Source: Nelumbo lutea (Eukaryota > Streptophyta > Magnoliopsida > Proteales > Nelumbonaceae). Taken from it: a DNA stretch of 64,000 bases. The position numbers were made by a program, and so were the translations under genes. The notes below the pieces were generated by a model. It was not told the origin of the DNA. It was given only the letters and a program-made list of their open reading frames with translations, and did no database searches. The first letter of the stretch is position 1, and each line of letters starts with the position of its first letter. Shown here one piece after another: positions 1-11,559 of the stretch. The stretch covers positions 56,663,655-56,727,654 of the forward strand of contig JAKGHH010000005.1 of the NCBI GenBank assembly GCA_022828595.1, written 5' to 3'.

Positions 1-1080
1 GAGAGAAAAAGAGAAGAGGAGACGATGCTAAATGATAATAAGATAGAGGAAACCGGGAATGTGTGTTGGTTGACGTGTAACTTCTCATAGACTCATGCGA
101 GTACGTTCCATGAAAGAAGGAGAGTGCATATGCAAGCATCGTGGATATGGGATGGGCTTGCATCTTTTACCCATTTTTTAACAAAAATCAAGAAAAATAT
201 AAGAAATAATTTAACTTACCAAAGAAGATTGGAAGTGGCTATATTCAAACTTTTTTTATGATAAAAAGCCAATAAATTTGAGAAAAGCAATGAAGTCAGT
301 CTTGCCCTGCTTTTGCACAAACTAAGATACATCCCTCTTAAAGCGCTCTCAGCGGTCTCTACAACTGAACTCCAATCAACCTTTGTTGAACAAACTGAAA
401 CTTTAGAGTTAATCAAAACAATTGGAAAACAAACACATGGGATCAATTAATTGTTAGAGAAAAACAGAGATTGATATGAATGGTTGGAGAACAGAACAAA
501 CAATTTTTTGTAAATATCTTCACGGTGGGGAAGGATAAGAAAAAATAGAGAGATTGTGATTTAGAAAAAAAAAAAATAGCAGGTTAACACAGTAGTTCAA
601 GTTAGGGAGGGATAAGAAAAAATAGGAAGTTTGTTATTCAGTCAAATACATCATCTTGCCAAATAGAAAACTTTTTTTTACAAAAAAAACCAACAATGGA
701 GAGAGACAGAGAGAGAGAGAGAGGGTGATGACTTGGAAAGTTGGGAGTAGTAGGAAGGGGAAAAAAAGAGAGAGAATTAAAGATAGAGTAGCATGGGGGA
801 GCTCTCACATCTTCTGCACCCATGGGGAGAAAATTTTCTGCAACCGTGAATGAAAAAACTCACTCCCCCTTATTAATTACAATTTAACGAGTTCAGACCG
901 CTAACGGGGGTATGGACTCAAAAAAAAAATTATAGTTCTTTTATTCCTCTCTACATTCTCTCGCTACTTCTCTCTTTCCCCCCTCCTTCGTTCTCCTTTA
1001 ACCCCAACACTCATAGCCCGAAGGCCCCGAACCATTGCAACTGCAACGGCCAATGGTTGGGTTATAAGAGTTCGGCTTTA
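1..1080. other. non-coding flank, no gene seen
   Basis: Nothing here resembles a known protein on either strand. A purine-rich simple repeat, mostly (GA)n, lies at about 704-724, with the polypyrimidine complement responsible for short low-complexity open frames on both strands. A pyrimidine-rich stretch at about 950-1000, ahead of the S14 fragment, looks like a 5' leader but no initiating exon can be identified. Confidence 0.5.
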
Positions 1081-1372
1081 GAAGTTACTGGAGGCATAAA
1101 AGTTAAAGCTAATAGGGACGAGTCTTCACCATACGCAACCATGCTTGCAGCACAAGATGTTGCACAGCGGTGCAGGGAGCTTGGTATTACTGCTCTGTAT
1201 ATTAAGCTTCGTTCTATTGGTGGAAACAAAACAAAGACACCTGGTCCTGGTGCCCTATATGCATTTAGAGCCCTTGCTCGGTCTGGGATGAAAATTGGTC
1301 GTATTGAGGATGTGATCCCACTACCCACCGACAACACTCGCAAAGGGTAGCAAAAGGGGAAGGAGGTTGTGA
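1081..1372 (+). pseudogene. RPS14: 40S ribosomal protein S14 (uS11) 3' fragment, frameshifted
   Basis: The translated segment is unmistakable uS11. It has a TGG(I/M)[12 protein letters not shown] start, then [43 protein letters not shown] and PTD.TR, which is the conserved platform protein of the small ribosomal subunit. Only about the last 95 residues remain; the N-terminal half that should precede VTGG is absent and is replaced by unrelated sequence. At 1341-1350 the TRRKGGRRGRRL-type tail is broken. Two bases of the second Arg codon are lost, so the frame meets TAG at 1348-1350, while the other frame continues as KGSKRGRRL and ends at TGA 1370-1372, where the true stop would be. Some conserved positions have also changed (for example LYAFRAL for SALRAL). 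This is a dead copy, either a truncated processed pseudogene or a relic exon. No poly(A) tract was seen that would settle which. Confidence 0.85.
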
Positions 1373-2348
1373 ATTATCTTTTCACAATCTCGAATCAATT
1401 GTGGGGGGTGGGTTATTTCAAGAGGGTGACCTTCTTTCCACTTGCCCCAGTAGAAGGTCATGCAAATCATCTTCGCTAACTTTCCTTTTTTGCTTTGGTG
1501 ATGTGAGATTAGATTGGGAGATGGCAAACCTGGATGGATCACCCGTCATACCACTTATTTTGCCAGAGAAGCAACAGGAGCGACAAATGCCTTGGATGCA
1601 GGAATCTTCACATATCCCATTCTCTTACCTTTAGCAATATCGTCATCACCATCGTCAAAGAAATCATCACTGTTGCCTTAATATTCACAGATTTTATACT
1701 TGTTTGTGATCAACAATGGCGCCAAGTAAATTGTAGCAGAGGTCAAAGCCCCACAGTCGACACCAAAAAGCAAAGCAACGATGACGCTAAGAATGCCTTC
1801 AGTCTGTTCACGGAGCTAGCTAATATCGAAGGTTGAAAAAGGAACGGGACGGGGAGACATGTCGAACAACACGCGGATACAGGAAATCAAGGCGGTCGAT
1901 GAAGAATTCAAAGGAATGGAAGAAGTTGGGCTTTGAATCGAATTCCCTAATCTCACTAAAGACAGCAAAGAAACTAGAGGCATTTGGATCAACAGAGTTA
2001 GGGTCTCGCAGGAAGTCAAGGGAATTAGAGGGTTTTAGGGAGGAGATTGTGTAGGACATGAAAACCAAAAAAGAAACGCTTCTGTAGTAAAAGGAGGAGG
2101 ACCATCTGTGGTGGTGATTCAGTTTGAACAACAAAAAAACAGGGGAACCTTGTGGAGGAGAATCAAGAGAGAGAAAAACAAGAAAGGGATAGAGAGAGAG
2201 ACTGAAAGGATGAAATGAGAGAAAAAAGAGAGAGAATGATAATGGAAAAACTGTCGTTCGACAATGATAGAGGAGACTAGAACAAGAAGAAGAGTGAGAA
2301 AGGTATTTTAAGAATTTTTAAAAATATATTAATCACGTAATATCACAA
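1373..2348. other. intergenic, possible minus-strand gene relic
   Basis: No intact gene. On the minus strand, about 2060 down to 1560, there is a run of gene-like residues interrupted by stops. It includes a hydrophobic segment reading roughly GILSVIVALLFG..CGALTSATIYLA and an acidic stretch followed by GYVKIPAS. This could be the decayed end of a small plant membrane protein, but I do not recognise the family with confidence and the frame is broken. The rest is purine-rich low-complexity sequence (about 2150-2290). Confidence 0.25.
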
Positions 2349-2978
2349 CACTCCGGATTCGGTGCGTTTGGAGTCGAAGGGATTTTCTCTTCGAATCTAT
2401 TAAATTTTTGACACGTCATTCCATGCTCCATTTATCATTATTTACAACCTGTTGAAAACGTATGACTGCCAAAATTAGTTCGGAGAATACGGAAACACCC
2501 GATGCATAATCCTGAATTCCAGCCCCCCTTACTACTAGCCCTCTCCCCCTACATAAACCACATCCTATCCATGAATTTGGCATCAATTCATGGTCAGGAT
2601 GCATTCCCCTGTACTATAGAGCTATAAAATTCTGATCTGGGCTGATTAGTTTTAAATAAAAAATTGATAACTAAATTAAATTATTGACAGAAAATTTCAA
2701 AGCCCTCTCATTCCCAAACTGTAGCCTTTCTCCCCCAACCCCACCATTAATAACAACAAGCCTTCGTCAACAGTGTCCAAACCGCAATAGAACGACGACT
2801 GTGGATTTTATCGGCAACGGCAATGGTGTTAACAGAAGGTTTTAAGCATCAAAAGTATTCGGATGAAAGTTGGTATCTGTGTCTAGGGTTTTTCATATTT
2901 CCTTCTTGAGTGCTGATGACATAATTTTTTTATTTTCTTTTTAATTGCAGCAGATAGTAATGTTGTATGAATGTTTCT
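2349..2978 (+). repeat. left terminal inverted repeat of the Mutator-like element
   Basis: Pairs with 9295-9757 in inverse orientation. Identity is high over the whole length; shared landmarks include GACACGTCATTC, TTTCTCCCCCAACCCCACC and ACGACGACTGTGGATTTTA. This copy is longer than its partner only because a 164-bp segment (2481-2644) has inserted into it; without that, both arms are about 463 bp. Confidence 0.85.
2481..2644. mobile_element. 164-bp insertion in the left inverted repeat, 7-bp duplication
   Basis: The segment is absent from the matching position of the right inverted repeat and is bounded by a direct repeat ATTAGTT (2474-2480 and 2645-2651) that occurs once in the right arm. 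It is therefore a clean insertion with a 7-bp target duplication. It carries a strong internal hairpin at 2561-2601, with arms of 17 bases that match at about 15 positions around a 7-base loop. The ends (CGGAGAATACGG and CTGATCTGGGCTG) are not obviously inverted repeats. The class is unknown. Confidence 0.65.
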
Positions 2979-4610
2979 AAGTCTTTTTCTCTTAATTTCT
3001 TTTGTATTTCTTTTTGGTTTTTTGTCCTATTTTACATTTGTTGTTTGTGCTAACCTGTATTAGTTGGTCAGAAAACTCCAACCATTAATGGGAAGATAAA
3101 GCCTTTCTTACAGTTGTGGCTTTGGATTTGCAAGACAAGCCCAAGATACAAAGCTGTCTTTTTCTTCTTCCATGTGAATCTTGTGCAAGTAAAAACAAAT
3201 CCAAGACAAACCAAAATTCATCTTATCAATTAATTTTGTAATCCGTGATATTTTAAATATTTTCTAGTTTCTATCTTCCATGTTATATTTTGCTTTGATG
3301 AGATCGTTGCAATTACCCCTACAATCTTCATCCTTGGCCTCTGTAGGTGAAGAACAATTGGAGCCCCCTATCATGGCTGATATTTATCTTTTAATACAAA
3401 CATATTATGCTTAGATTGATGCTCTGTTCCAATCACCCTCTAAAACTTTCTTCCATTTTGTTGACAAGCCTAATTGAGATTGGGTTATGCTCAGTTCCAA
3501 TCATCCTCTAAAAACTTTCCAAAAAGGTTCTCATACTGCTACTTCCAAACTTGTTTCCTTTCTCTGTTATTAACTATTAAGAATGTGTCTTTGTTAGTAT
3601 TTGTCTTCTTACTAACTCAGGCCAAATTATGATAAAATGTCTATCGGGTGTCTACTTGAGGAAGCCGAGTAGCAAAAACTAAAGTTATCAATGGAGGCCT
3701 TTTGAATGCAAGGAAACATAACTTGCATTAGAAAGCCATTTTTTATTCCAATTAGTCACTCAATAGTTATTTTATTTGTTTTAAATCATAAAGCTTTTTG
3801 TTTTGGTAGTTTGAGTTTGATTTATATACTCAGCAGTTAGCCCCTCAAAATTTCTTGGTTATAGTCATGTAGAGGTAACGTGATTATTGTTGAATGGGAA
3901 GATGATGGTGAGACCAATATATTTGAATAAGTTGCTTTTAAATATTATCTATTTTTCTATGGCTTTTGATGGCTTTGAGCAAATTTTACTCTATTATATC
4001 TATAATCTTTTAAGAATTTATTTTTGTGTTTGAACATGATGCTTCCCAACTTTGGCCACAATTTGGATTGGTTTGTATCAAGCCCTTTCAAATGTGGCAA
4101 CTAAAGTACAAATGGGTAACTGTGTATTAATTTTTTAATCTTTTGACCTTTTGCAAAATAATTCTTAGTAATATTTGTAATTCTTTTACAAAAAATTATT
4201 CACAGAGGGTTACAATTATACCACAAGATCAGCCTTGCATTGGTTCAAACAATTCTCTAGGTTCTTGTATGAATTGTACCTCACCCACCAGAAGTAGTGG
4301 AAACTCACTCAAATCAAAATAAGAGGGGAAGCTCACATTTGGGCATGTGTATCGCTGATATAATAGGTAGCAGTAGTTCTTCTTATTGACCCTATAAAAG
4401 ACATGATTTATTGGTTACTAATTATAATTTTGTTTTTTATTCTCAGGTGTTTCTCATGCATTCTTGATGAGTTACCAATGGAAATCATGTGGCATTTTCC
4501 CATGTCATTTGTGATATGAGAATAACTTTTTTCCCTCTCACCCAGAAATAAAGTATTATTTTGTTCTAAAAAGAGGATCAATGTACAATCAAGCGTTTTT
4601 AGATCACTGT
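2979..4610. other. non-coding interior of the Mutator-like element
   Basis: AT-rich, no gene seen. A short near-repeat (GTTCCAATCA(C/T)CCTCTAAA) occurs at about 3428 and 3494. Confidence 0.4.
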
Positions 4611-4611
4611 G

Positions 4612-4801
4612 TTTTCAGGTGGATTCCAATAAACTTGACCTCAGTAGCAATGCTCTTGCTAAATCTATGATGGGTAGGGACTTATTGTACAGCAATGTAC
4701 AATATATCCTTCTGTTTAGTATCTGAGGATGTATTTCTTTTACATCCTATATATCCTTCCCCTTTCTTTTTAATGAAAATTACCCTTTCTCAAAAAAAAA
4801 A
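4612..4801 (+). mobile_element. possible LINE 3' end fragment
   Basis: After a short frame reading DSNKLDLSSNALAKSMMGRD, which resembles the degraded C-terminal end of a plant LINE RNase H domain (compare [13 protein letters not shown] in the better LINEs of this window), the sequence runs into a TTTTTAATGAAA tail. It ends in a poly(A) tract at about 4792-4801. The tail is like the 3' ends of other LINEs here. No target duplication was found and the protein match is short, so the call is tentative. Confidence 0.3.
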
Positions 4802-6241
4802 ATATACAGTGGAGTGTTTTGTTGATTGATTTCATGCAGCTCTACTTTTAGATTGATTTCGTTCAGCTTTTGGAGGTTTGTTTTTGGATTTAGAGGCAAA
4901 CATAATTTCTTGAAATTCAAAGAAAATTTGAATTGCCTTTTCAAATGTCCACTTGTGTCATTGTTTCAAAGTCAAGTGTGCCATTAAATGTCAATCAAAT
5001 GCCACGGAAACCTGTAGAGCTTTTAGAGGCCATGCTATTAATCTATTTAGAGTTTTAACTGAGCTAATCATGAAAACAAGAGAATCTTTTTTTTACTTGC
5101 CATTGGACAATTTGAAGGGAATCACAAGAGGTGGAATGAATTGGACAATTTGAAGGTGCCGTTAAATGTCAATCAAACAAGATAATCTTTTTTTACTTTT
5201 CATTGAACAATTTGAAGGTGAAATGAATTGGTTCACTCTGAATTTATTTTGGACTCATTTGGACGTTTAAAATTGGCATATATAGTTAGTCTAAGTAATG
5301 GTAAATTAACTAAGTAACTAACTTCTAACTAGATAAAGCTCAACTATATCCTTCTCAAGCATTGACAAAGAGCAAATTTTAAGCTCTTACATGGGTTATA
5401 CTTTATAAAATGTGGATTTATTATTGCTTTGTAAAGACAATTCATATGGAATTGAACCAACATTGTGTTAAGTAAAAAAGTTAGGCAATTCATATGGAAT
5501 TGAACCAAGGCTGAATATCCTATCCAAGTTTATATCAAGGTCAAACCTAAAAAATCTAATGGAAATTGATTCAAGACGTGTATGCCTATCTTTATCAAAA
5601 AAATGTTCAAAACTTTATTTACAAAGTTGAATTACCCAAAACAAAAAAAAAAAAAAAAAAAAAATTTAATGGCAATTGAACTAAGACTTGTATGTTTATC
5701 AAAAAAAAATCAGAGCTTCATTTACAAAGTTTAGTTACCAAAAAGAAAAAAAGATTTAATGACAATTACACCCAACACACATATATAATTAGTCATCTTC
5801 TTTTAATTGATTTGGTTACTACAATTTAGGCCATTAGTGTATTCTTTGCCTTGGAAGAACCAATGATTTCCAAATACTCCAAGAAAACCTACATCAAAAT
5901 TATCAAAGTTGCATTGTTAGTCAAAAAGAGAAAAAACAACAAAACCTTAGCAGTCTTGACAACCTTAAAATTGAAAAACAAACAACTTGATGGACCTCAC
6001 CTTATTTACAATTTTGAGAACTTTCACCATTTATAATATTATATTGAGATTCAAGCACAAATGACTCCTATATACAAGTAAGGATGTTAGTGTAACAACT
6101 TGAACAATTCATGATACTTCGTTTATGAAATTTGAGAAATTTGCTACAATTACCTATTCAGCAGAACTTCATGATGGGATTGTAGCCGGAGGATATACTA
6201 GGATATTTTCATTGATATCAAATGAAGCCAAATGCCTCTAT
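4802..6241. repeat. AT-rich interior with diverged tandem repeats
   Basis: No gene. Several short imperfect repeats are visible. ATTGGACAATTTGAAGG-like words occur at about 5103, 5139 and 5201. CAATTCATATGGAATTGAAC occurs at about 5439 and 5487. A roughly 90-110-bp unit (TTTAATGG(A/C)AATTGA... up to ...ACAAAGTT(G/T)A(A/G)TTAC) is present at about 5558-5662 and 5663-5753, with a third partial copy after it. These lie inside the Mutator-like element, on the downstream side of its transposase. Confidence 0.5.
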
Positions 6242-8354
6242 TCAATCCATATTATAAAAAAAATATATTATTTTTTGTGATGGCATATATGAATTTGATT
6301 TACGCCTTGATGAGGGCTTCTCATACCAACTTTTTAACCTTTTATTGCTACCACGAGAGCATCCCTCCTTCTTAGCAATCCCTTGGATTTGTACATATTG
6401 TATATCCTTTTCAACATTCACATCAGATGTGTTCTCACCTCTGGATTGCATAATATTAGCGTTCTCAAATAGGGATCATTAACAATAAGTTGGTTCACAT
6501 GATTCATCCAACTAGTACAACGCTTTAAAATATATTTAAATGCTAAATCAGACTCTGTTGCCCTTGCTACCATCTTAATTACAATGGGACACAAAATTTG
6601 GTAGCGACTTGCCACTCCAACTTTTGCAAGTCTTATCCATATTTTTAAAATATAATGCTTTGGGATTACTCTTGCATTTCTAAAACTCAGCACTTTTAAT
6701 GCATGGCAACATAAAATCCCTGCAAATTGAATTTTTTTGCAACTACAATCCAAACTCATTTGATGAATCAAATGTAACTAGGTACTCACGTTTCCTGCAT
6801 TCAACTGTAACTTTGTATGTGAAAATTGTACCAAGCTCCCCACAACAAATACAATTACAAGCCAATAGTTTAGCATATTCATCTTGAAACATTTCAAAAA
6901 TAGCATGTGTATAAATAGAGGCCACTTCAGTTAACATTATCACATTTTCCATTAACTTTGGATAATTTTGGGCAACTTCAAAATTAGCCTTTAATTATGC
7001 ATGGCGACTATCTTCTACAACTCTCTCAAAGTGATTCAAGAATCGCATTAAGTCCAAACGGTTATTTAAGTAGCTTCTTAATACACTATTCATGCTTTCA
7101 CTTCGCTGAGTGTTCTTCATATCTGCACAAAATGTATTCCTCCCATAAGCCATGGTCCACTTTTTTTTAATAACAAACTGCCTCTGCAACCAAGTATTGC
7201 CCTTTAAATCATGTACTTCAAGCATATCATTCCATGCTTGCAAAAACTTCTCCTCCACGTCGGAAGGCAAAACTAATTTTCTTCAATGTATTTTGAAACA
7301 TGTGCCACACACAAATTCGATGACATGTATCTGGCAAAATTGACTTGATAGCACTCGCCATGGCAGCACTTCGATCTGTAAGAATAGTCTTTGGCCTCTT
7401 TCTTGACATTGCCTCGATAAGTGTATGAAACAACCACTCAAATGATTCAATGGTTTCATCATATGGTAGAGCACCCCCAAAAACTATAGATTGTTTATGG
7501 TGATTTACACCAACAAACAGTCTAAATGGTCGACCTTCACGACTCGTTCTATATGTCGTGTCAAAGCATACTACATCACCAAAATATTCATAATCAACAA
7601 TCATTTGGGGATCAGCCCAAAATATATTTGTTATCTTTTGTTCCACATCAAGTTGTATGGCATAATAAAATGATGGATGCTCTTTTTGTTTCTTTTGGAA
7701 ATAATGAAGCACTGCAGCTGTATCTCCCAAATCTAATGCCCTCTCTAGTTTTGTATGCAAGTAGTTCTTATAATCTGATGGAAGGAAACCAAGATTTTCT
7801 TGACCACCTGCTTGTTTACCCATGAACTCAATTGTGGCTTTAGGAGTAATTCCTGAATTATCGGCCAAGTCTGCTGTGACAGCTTGTGCCTTTGTGAATT
7901 TTCTTTGAGACCTCAAAAATATACTTCTCTGTGGGGTAACAAGATCATGATTATGACCTTTTTCCAAATGGGTAACAATGTATTTACCATTCTCCTTTAT
8001 GTTAATGGTCATGAAAGCAGGACAACCACACCTTGTTTCTTTCCTCCACTTCTTTACTCCCTTATCTCACTTATCTACCTTTCTAAAACCTTGCTTGCCA
8101 CAAAAATACCTCCTACTTGTTATCAACCCTTGCTTGTTTTTATTTCTCCAATCTTTTCTAATAGTGAACCCCTTTCTTTTAGCATAGCTATTATAAAAAC
8201 AATATGCACTTTCTTCACTTTCGAATTCCATATTGACTTATGGCGACTTAAGATGAGGATTTGGTTCATCCAAAGTTTCAAAGTTTTCAACCTCATCATC
8301 TTCACTTTCAAACTCTAATTGGCGTGCTACTCCACCATTATAAATACTATCCAT
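6242..8354 (-). pseudogene. FAR1-domain MULE transposase, decayed
   Basis: Read leftward, the conserved order is complete. The FAR1 DNA-binding domain (ESAYCFYNSYAKRKGF...WRNKNKQG...RRYFCGKQG, then KETRCGCPAF and VTHLEKGHNHDL) is followed by the MULE catalytic core with FDTTYRT, FVGVNHH, ESFEWLF and the second Asp in ILTDRSAAM. Next come RICVWHM and QRSESMNS with the probable third acidic residue. A SWIM zinc finger (CSC..., CCHALKV) and a basic tail complete it. Breaks: stop TAA at 8238-8240, TGA at 8067-8069, a frameshift near 7265, TAA at 6995-6997, and a frameshift near 6745-6755 just before the SWIM finger. The ATG chosen at 8354 begins the longest N-terminal frame. The protein would have cut and joined the element ends; this copy cannot. 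Confidence 0.88.
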
Positions 8355-8405
8355 ATCAAATGAACTGTCTTCTTCTCCACCACAAATTGTTTCTTTTGAC
8401 CTTTA

Positions 8406-9294
8406 ATAAAAATAATAATAAATTTAGGAGTTCCTTTATAAGCTACTTAAACATACCAAATAAATATGATTAATTGACATTTAGATATATGAATAGTGAG
8501 ATCTGTCAATACTAGGAGAGAGTGATTGGTAGTTCAATGCAGGTAACTTGATAAATTGACCTAATGAATATGAAAGAAAATATGTCAAACCCAATTTTCA
8601 TAAATGACATATTGAAAATATTTGAATGAAATGAATCAGTCATATATTGCAAATGAGATACATAGCAAGCACAAAATAACAAAATGGACCAATGATTTTA
8701 CATCCATCATTCTTTGTTTTTGTTTTGTTTTCTAATCTTCCTTATTAATAATTAAAAGTTGGGGATGCCATCGTTTTTCGTTTTCTAGAGGTGTTTAGAG
8801 AATATTTGAGTAACAACTTCTAGTACCAAGATTATTGCTTTAAGAATAGAATATGTAAATAAGACATTATTAGTTGGTGAAAAAAAAAATTTAACCCCGG
8901 TATAATATATATAAGATCAATGATTGTGACACCTTTTCATTATTTGGATGGCAGTAGACTTGGGTTTAATAGTTGATTTTCCACATGAGCAAAAAGTAAA
9001 TAAATTTTAGTGCCAACATCAATTATGCAATAAAAAACAAAAAATGAACATACCTTGTTTTAATTTTTTGAGTTAGTAATAAAATACAAGATAGATACAT
9101 ATTTGGAGTTGACTCAGCAATCTCCCATCCATAAAATGGGAAATAAAATTGTGGTTTTTTCTTTCCATTGTTGTTTGTCATGTTATATGGGAGACATGTA
9201 ATAATTAGATTTTCAGGAATACAAAAAAAAAAAAAAAAACAACTTTTGAATTTAATAAAAAAAAAACTCAAGAATTGGCAACTGCTTGGGGAGA
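8406..9294. other. AT-rich interior between transposase and right inverted repeat
   Basis: No coding signal. Homopolymer A and T tracts produce short meaningless frames on both strands. It would hold the transposase promoter, but no clear promoter element can be picked out. Confidence 0.4.
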
Positions 9295-9757
9295 AATGTT
9301 TCATACAACATTACTATCTACTAGAATTAAAAAGAAAATAAAAATAAAAGATTATGTCATCAGCATTCAAGAAGGAAATATGGAAAAACCTAGACGCAGA
9401 TACCAGCTTTCCTTTGAATACTCTTGATGCTTGAAACTTTCCGTTAACACTGTTGCCGTTGCCGTTAAAATCCACAGTCGTCGTTCTGTTGCGATTTGAA
9501 CACCGTTGATGAAGGCTTGTTGCTGTTAATGGTGGGGTTGGGGGAGAAAGGTTAGAGTCTAGGAACGAGAGGGCTTTGAAATTTTCTATTCATAATTTAA
9601 CTTAGTTATCAATTTTTTATTTAAAACTAATTTTGACAGTCATAACATTTTCAACCGGTTGTAAATAATGGTAAGTAGAGCACCGAATGACGTGTCAAAA
9701 ATTTAATGAGCTCAAATAGAAAATCCCTTCAAATCCAAACGCACTGAATCCGGAGTG
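9295..9757 (-). repeat. right terminal inverted repeat of the Mutator-like element
   Basis: Inverse match of 2349-2978 without the 164-bp insertion. The outer end is CGGAGTG at 9751-9757. Confidence 0.85.
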
Positions 9758-10440
9758 CATGTAAATGTAGTGTGACGAAAAGTTAATGGCAATAGGAGGT
9801 TTAGACAATTGTCAGAAAACTTAAGGATATTTTAAGATAATACGTAAATAATAGGGGTAGAGTTGTCTTAATAATTATTTATTAAAAACAATGGCGTTCA
9901 AAAGAAGGGAAATCATATTCAAATAATCCATTTAACTTACATTATTGAAATATGCCAGTATTGTAATGAATCAATCCATTACAACTGTTTATCGTCATGT
10001 TACATTCCAAATAAGATTATACAACAACATAAAATCCAATTGGACAAAGATTCAAAACCCAATTAAAAGTAAAAAGATCTCAACTATTGATCAATATGGA
10101 TCTCTGACTTTTTTGGAACTGATGGGATTTGATTCTTTTAATTAAAGTTTTTTGGTTGTTTTAGTTGAGTTTGTACAGAAGAAAAACAATAGATTCGGTT
10201 TTGGGCAAAGGAAGAGAGTATGAGGAAGAGATGAAGAGTAAAAATAGGATGGGAAGAAAAAAACTACAATTATGGGATTCTTGGACTATGCGAATTAAAA
10301 GATAAATGTCAAAACTATTAGCCTAACCACGGATTCAATTAAGTAAACCACACATGAGAAGACCAAATAGGTGGCGATCAATCATTGGGTCTATAATAGA
10401 TCCAACTTCAACATCATGGCCCCTCATATTTTGATAAATT
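9758..10440. other. AT-rich intergenic stretch
   Basis: Nothing recognisable on either strand beyond short AT-rich open frames. Confidence 0.4.
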
Positions 10441-10812
10441 AAGTGGGTGGATTCAAATTAATATGAAATATTTGACTATTTGAGTTCAGCTCAATAAAAA
10501 AAAAATGAGGTTCAAGTTCAAGTTTGAGTTCGATTTGAACTAAAGATTTAAACTTGAATTCGCCTCAATTCAAAAGTTTATAGATTTAAGTTCAGTTCAA
10601 TTCAAATTCAACATTAAACTAAACTCCACATAAAAATAAAAAAAAAATTATACATATAAAAATTATTTTTTATTATTCATATAAAGAATTAAAAATATTA
10701 TATATAATGTTAAGTTCCACTCGCAAGCTTCATGATCCAAGTTCCATTCAAATCGGGTTTAGATTGAAGCTCTATTATACCTAGCTCAATCTTCGCAAGT
10801 TTAGTTTGAAGA
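10441..10812 (+). mobile_element. decayed hAT-type MITE, same family as 25505-25952
   Basis: GGGTGGATTCAAATTAATATGAAATATTTG..TATTTGAGTTCAGCTC parallels the left end of the well-bounded element at 25505 (GGGGTGGATTCGAGCCAAGC...CAAATATTTGGCTATTTGAGCTTGGCTC), with GC-to-AT decay. The body has the same run of sense and antisense GAGTTC/GAACTT words. The right end is not preserved. It stops where a Helitron 5' end begins. Confidence 0.45.
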
Positions 10813-11065
10813 TCTATAATGTATATAAAAGTGTGAATATAGTGTGAAACTTTTTTTTGGACTAAAATTACCTTCTATTTCTTTGTTCGAGAAATGGTAT
10901 AAAAGTTATTTTATTATAGCTTTAGTGTTGGCTTTAATGGGTACTATAATGACCATATTTGTGTATTTAATCTACATCTAATTGTAAGGGTTGAAAATGT
11001 AATTTCAATTATTACTTTTGACCTTATTTAATCCACTCTCATTAAGTCTTATACTTAAAGGTATT
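10813..11065 (+). mobile_element. Helitron 5' fragment
   Basis: It starts TCTATAATGTATATAAAAGTG after an A and stays similar for about 250 bp to the reverse complement of the complete small Helitron at 18005-18360. Shared blocks include GACTAAAATTACCTT(C/A)TATTTCTTT and ATTATAGCTT(T/G)AGTGTT. No CTAG-type 3' terminus was found, so only the 5' part is preserved. A weaker match to the middle of the same family lies at about 12090-12220. Confidence 0.55.
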
Positions 11066-11559
11066 ATCTCCCACTTTCTCTTATTACATCATATATTTAA
11101 GTTATTTTTCACCAATAAATGATACTAATTAGATCAATGCCAAGATTTTTAACAATATATATAAATTCATATATTTTAAAACTGGTTAAAAAACATGAAC
11201 ATTCTTTATCTAAGTGGTGATTAAGCAATTCAACCATTTGAATCAAATTGATAAACCTATGAAGTCATAGTTAGGTAATAAAATTTTAAATAAAAATAAA
11301 TATAAAAAATTACAAGAATGTAGAAATTAAAAAAAATAAGTGTAATAAAAAGAATTATTTTTATTAATAATGAAAATGAAATACATACTTTAGAATTAAC
11401 CAAAAGCGAGATTATTTTACTATTTGTCAAAGATCAATAATTCAACTTTTTGGTCAAATGTATTAACATTTAATGTCATAAATAAATAATAAAATTTAAT
11501 AAAATAAAATACAAAAATATATAAAAAAAACATAAATGTTGCAAAAAAAAAAACATTTA
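11066..11559. other. AT-rich intergenic stretch
   Basis: No gene or bounded repeat seen; very high A+T. Confidence 0.4.

Larger units (their letters stand above)
2349..9757 (-). mobile_element. Mutator-like element (FAR1/MULE type) with long terminal inverted repeats
   Basis: The two ends are inverted copies of each other. Left 2349-2978 and the reverse complement of right 9295-9757 align almost throughout, beginning CACTCCGGATTC(G/A)GTGCG and running through a shared ATGTTGTATGAA near the inner edge. Between them lies a decayed FAR1-domain MULE transposase read leftward. Long inverted repeats plus this transposase class are the hallmark of Mutator-like elements, so the 7.4-kb unit is one insertion. 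The expected 9-bp target duplication is not recognisable at either edge, which fits an old insertion or slightly misplaced ends. The interior outside the transposase is AT-rich with no other convincing gene. Confidence 0.85.

Noticed and set aside
638..853. Overlapping open frames on both strands around the (GA)n tract
   Set aside because: Composition is simple-repeat driven and neither product resembles a protein.
7884..8318. 144-codon plus-strand open frame over the FAR1 domain
   Set aside because: It is the complement of the transposase coding sequence, which carries the conserved residues.
2349..9757. CACTA superfamily assignment because the ends begin CACTC
   Set aside because: The internal gene is a FAR1/MULE transposase, the repeats are hundreds of bases long, and no 3-bp duplication matches (CAA versus CAT).
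2340..9766. 9-bp target duplication of the Mutator-like element
   Set aside because: ATATCACAA on the left and CATGTAAAT on the right do not match; no shifted alignment gave a convincing repeat.
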